A DNA stretch of 64,000 nt from JBCCMQ01 sp039026235 (lineage in GTDB: Bacteria > Pseudomonadota > Alphaproteobacteria > Rhodobacterales > Rhodobacteraceae): NCBI GenBank assembly GCA_039026235.1, contig JBCCMQ010000005.1, forward strand, positions 1 to 64,000, given 5' to 3'. The notes under the pieces are model-generated. The model did not search any database, was not told where the DNA came from, and was given only the letters and a program-made list of their open reading frames with translations. Positions 62,988 through 64,000 of this stretch are shown in pieces; position 1 is the first letter of the stretch; every line of letters begins with the position of its first letter. Made by a program: the position numbers and the translations under genes.

Positions 62988-64000
62988 ATGGGCGCACTGG
63001 GCTGGATCATCCTCATCATTGTCATAGCGGCGATCGTGGTCGCGCTTGCGGCGTGGTTTTACGAGCGCTCCACCAACGAGGTGGCGCTGTTGCGAACAGG
63101 GGCGGGCGGGCGCAAGGTCGTGGTAGATGGGGGCGTCCTGGCGGTCCCGTACTTCCACGAGATATCACGCGTAAACATGCAGACGCTTAGGTTGGATGTG
63201 GAACGGCGTGGTGAGGCTTCGCTGATTACCCAGGACCGTCTACGCGTCGACGTTGGGGCGGAGTTTTACGTCTCAGTCATCCCTGACGAGGCGGCAATCA
63301 CCCGCGCCGCCCAGACCTTGGGCAAGCGCACGTTCCAGCGCGACGAACTTCGCAGTCTGATCGATGGCATGATGGTGGACGCCCTGCGCGCGGTGGCGGC
63401 GCAGATGACGATGGATGAGCTTCACGAGAACCGCGCGCAATTCGTCAGCCAGGTCCGGCAACTATTGGTCGAAACGCTGGGACGCTACGGTCTGCAGCTA
63501 GACAGCGTCTCGCTGACCGCTCTTGACCAAACGCCTTTCGCTGCGCTGGACGAAAACAACGCCTTCAACGCTGTCGGTATGCGCAAGCTTGCCGAGGTCA
63601 TCGCGGTGTCCAAGAAAGAGCGGGCCGAGATCGATGCCGACAGCGAGGTTTCGGTCCGCCGCGCAGCCATGGAGGCCTCGCGCAAGCGGCTTGAGATCGA
63701 TCTTGAAGAGCGGCGCGCCGAAATTGCCCAGCAGCAAGAGATTGAGACTTTGGCCGCAGCCCAGATTGCCGAGGTCGCCAAGCGTAAAGCCGACAGTGAG
63801 CGCATGGCCACAGAGGCCAAGATCGATATGGAGCGCTCTATCCAGGCCGCCGAGGTGGCACGCGAACAGGCGCTTAGCATCGCCGAGCAGGACCGCCAGA
63901 TTGCCATCGCTGCAAAATCCCAGGAAGAAAGCAAAGCCCAGGTCGAGGCCGATGCCGCGCGAGCAGAAGCTGTGAAGGCCGCCGAAGCGGTTGAGACGGC
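62988..64000 (+). CDS. Flotillin-like SPFH protein (cut by window end)
   Basis: The first 337 residues of a flotillin/YqiK-type protein are visible. An N-terminal membrane helix (WIILIIVIAAIVVALAAW) is followed by the SPFH/band 7 domain (NEVALLRTGAGGRKVVVDGG, then YGLQLDSVSLTALDQTPFAALDENNAFNAVGMRKLAEVI). From about residue 205 a long charged coiled coil with AEAxxR-type repeats runs to the edge. The start follows GAGGAG and is 13 bp after the SDR gene, so it may belong to the same transcript. Flotillins organise membrane microdomains. The C terminus lies beyond the window. Confidence 0.9.
   Translation, partial: MGALGWIILIIVIAAIVVALAAWFYERSTNEVALLRTGAGGRKVVVDGGVLAVPYFHEISRVNMQTLRLDVERRGEASLITQDRLRVDVGAEFYVSVIPDEAAITRAAQTLGKRTFQRDELRSLIDGMMVDALRAVAAQMTMDELHENRAQFVSQVRQLLVETLGRYGLQLDSVSLTALDQTPFAALDENNAFNAVGMRKLAEVIAVSKKERAEIDADSEVSVRRAAMEASRKRLEIDLEERRAEIAQQQEIETLAAAQIAEVAKRKADSERMATEAKIDMERSIQAAEVAREQALSIAEQDRQIAIAAKSQEESKAQVEADAARAEAVKAAEAVET

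Overview
The window looks like chromosomal DNA from a Rhodobacterales (Roseobacter-type) alphaproteobacterium. It is GC-rich with GC-rich third codon positions. Its gene families are typical of that group: Na+-NQR, TctABC tripartite tricarboxylate uptake, LivFGHM-type ABC uptake, PobA, large PutA with an Lrp-type regulator, and MatB with a GntR regulator. The taxonomic call is an inference from gene content; no rRNA gene is present.

Left part (1-9.8 kb, mostly minus strand): a sulfatase cut by the window edge with its formylglycine-generating enzyme, then a compact coenzyme F420 operon. In transcription order this is cofG, cofH, cofD, cofC, cofE, an NADPH:F420 reductase gene and a luciferase-like F420-dependent oxidoreductase gene. 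OsmC-like and CBS-domain genes follow. At 9.5-16.8 kb lies a complete Na+-pumping NADH:quinone oxidoreductase, nqrABCDEF, with apbE and nqrM divergent from it. A large two-domain protein (GT-D-like region plus DegT-type aminotransferase) stands alone at 17.3-19.5 kb.

Middle part (19.6-35.3 kb): tctA-tctB-tctC faces a TctD/TctE two-component system, which overlaps a third gene for a periplasmic binding protein. Then come an isolated phnM-like gene and a LacI regulator divergent from an otnK-otnC-otnI four-carbon sugar-acid operon, with two matching operators between them. LysR and AraC regulators, a secreted alpha/beta hydrolase and a secreted NTF2-like protein follow.

At 35.5-40.1 kb are ettA, a roughly 1.1-kb AT-richer patch with terminators, three exact DnaA boxes, a 20-bp inverted repeat and two small genes, then two membrane-protein genes and a cold-shock gene. 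At 40.1-48.8 kb are matB/GntR with a perfect palindromic operator, putA with an Lrp regulator, a lone ParA-like ATPase, a YedK/HMCES homologue lacking its cysteine nucleophile, a small secreted protein and a cupin. From 49.1 to 51.4 kb there is an AT-rich gene-free tract and wrecked IS3-family transposase fragments.

Right part (51.4-64 kb): DoxX, a DUF5519 protein with a divergent LysR, and then an apparent lignin-aromatics module. The module contains pobA with a GntR regulator, divergent from a LivK-H-M-G-F-type ABC transporter operon that continues into an aromatic aldehyde dehydrogenase, a coniferyl-alcohol-dehydrogenase-like SDR and a flotillin-like protein cut by the window end. The LivF subunit has an unusual C-terminal tail of about 140 residues.
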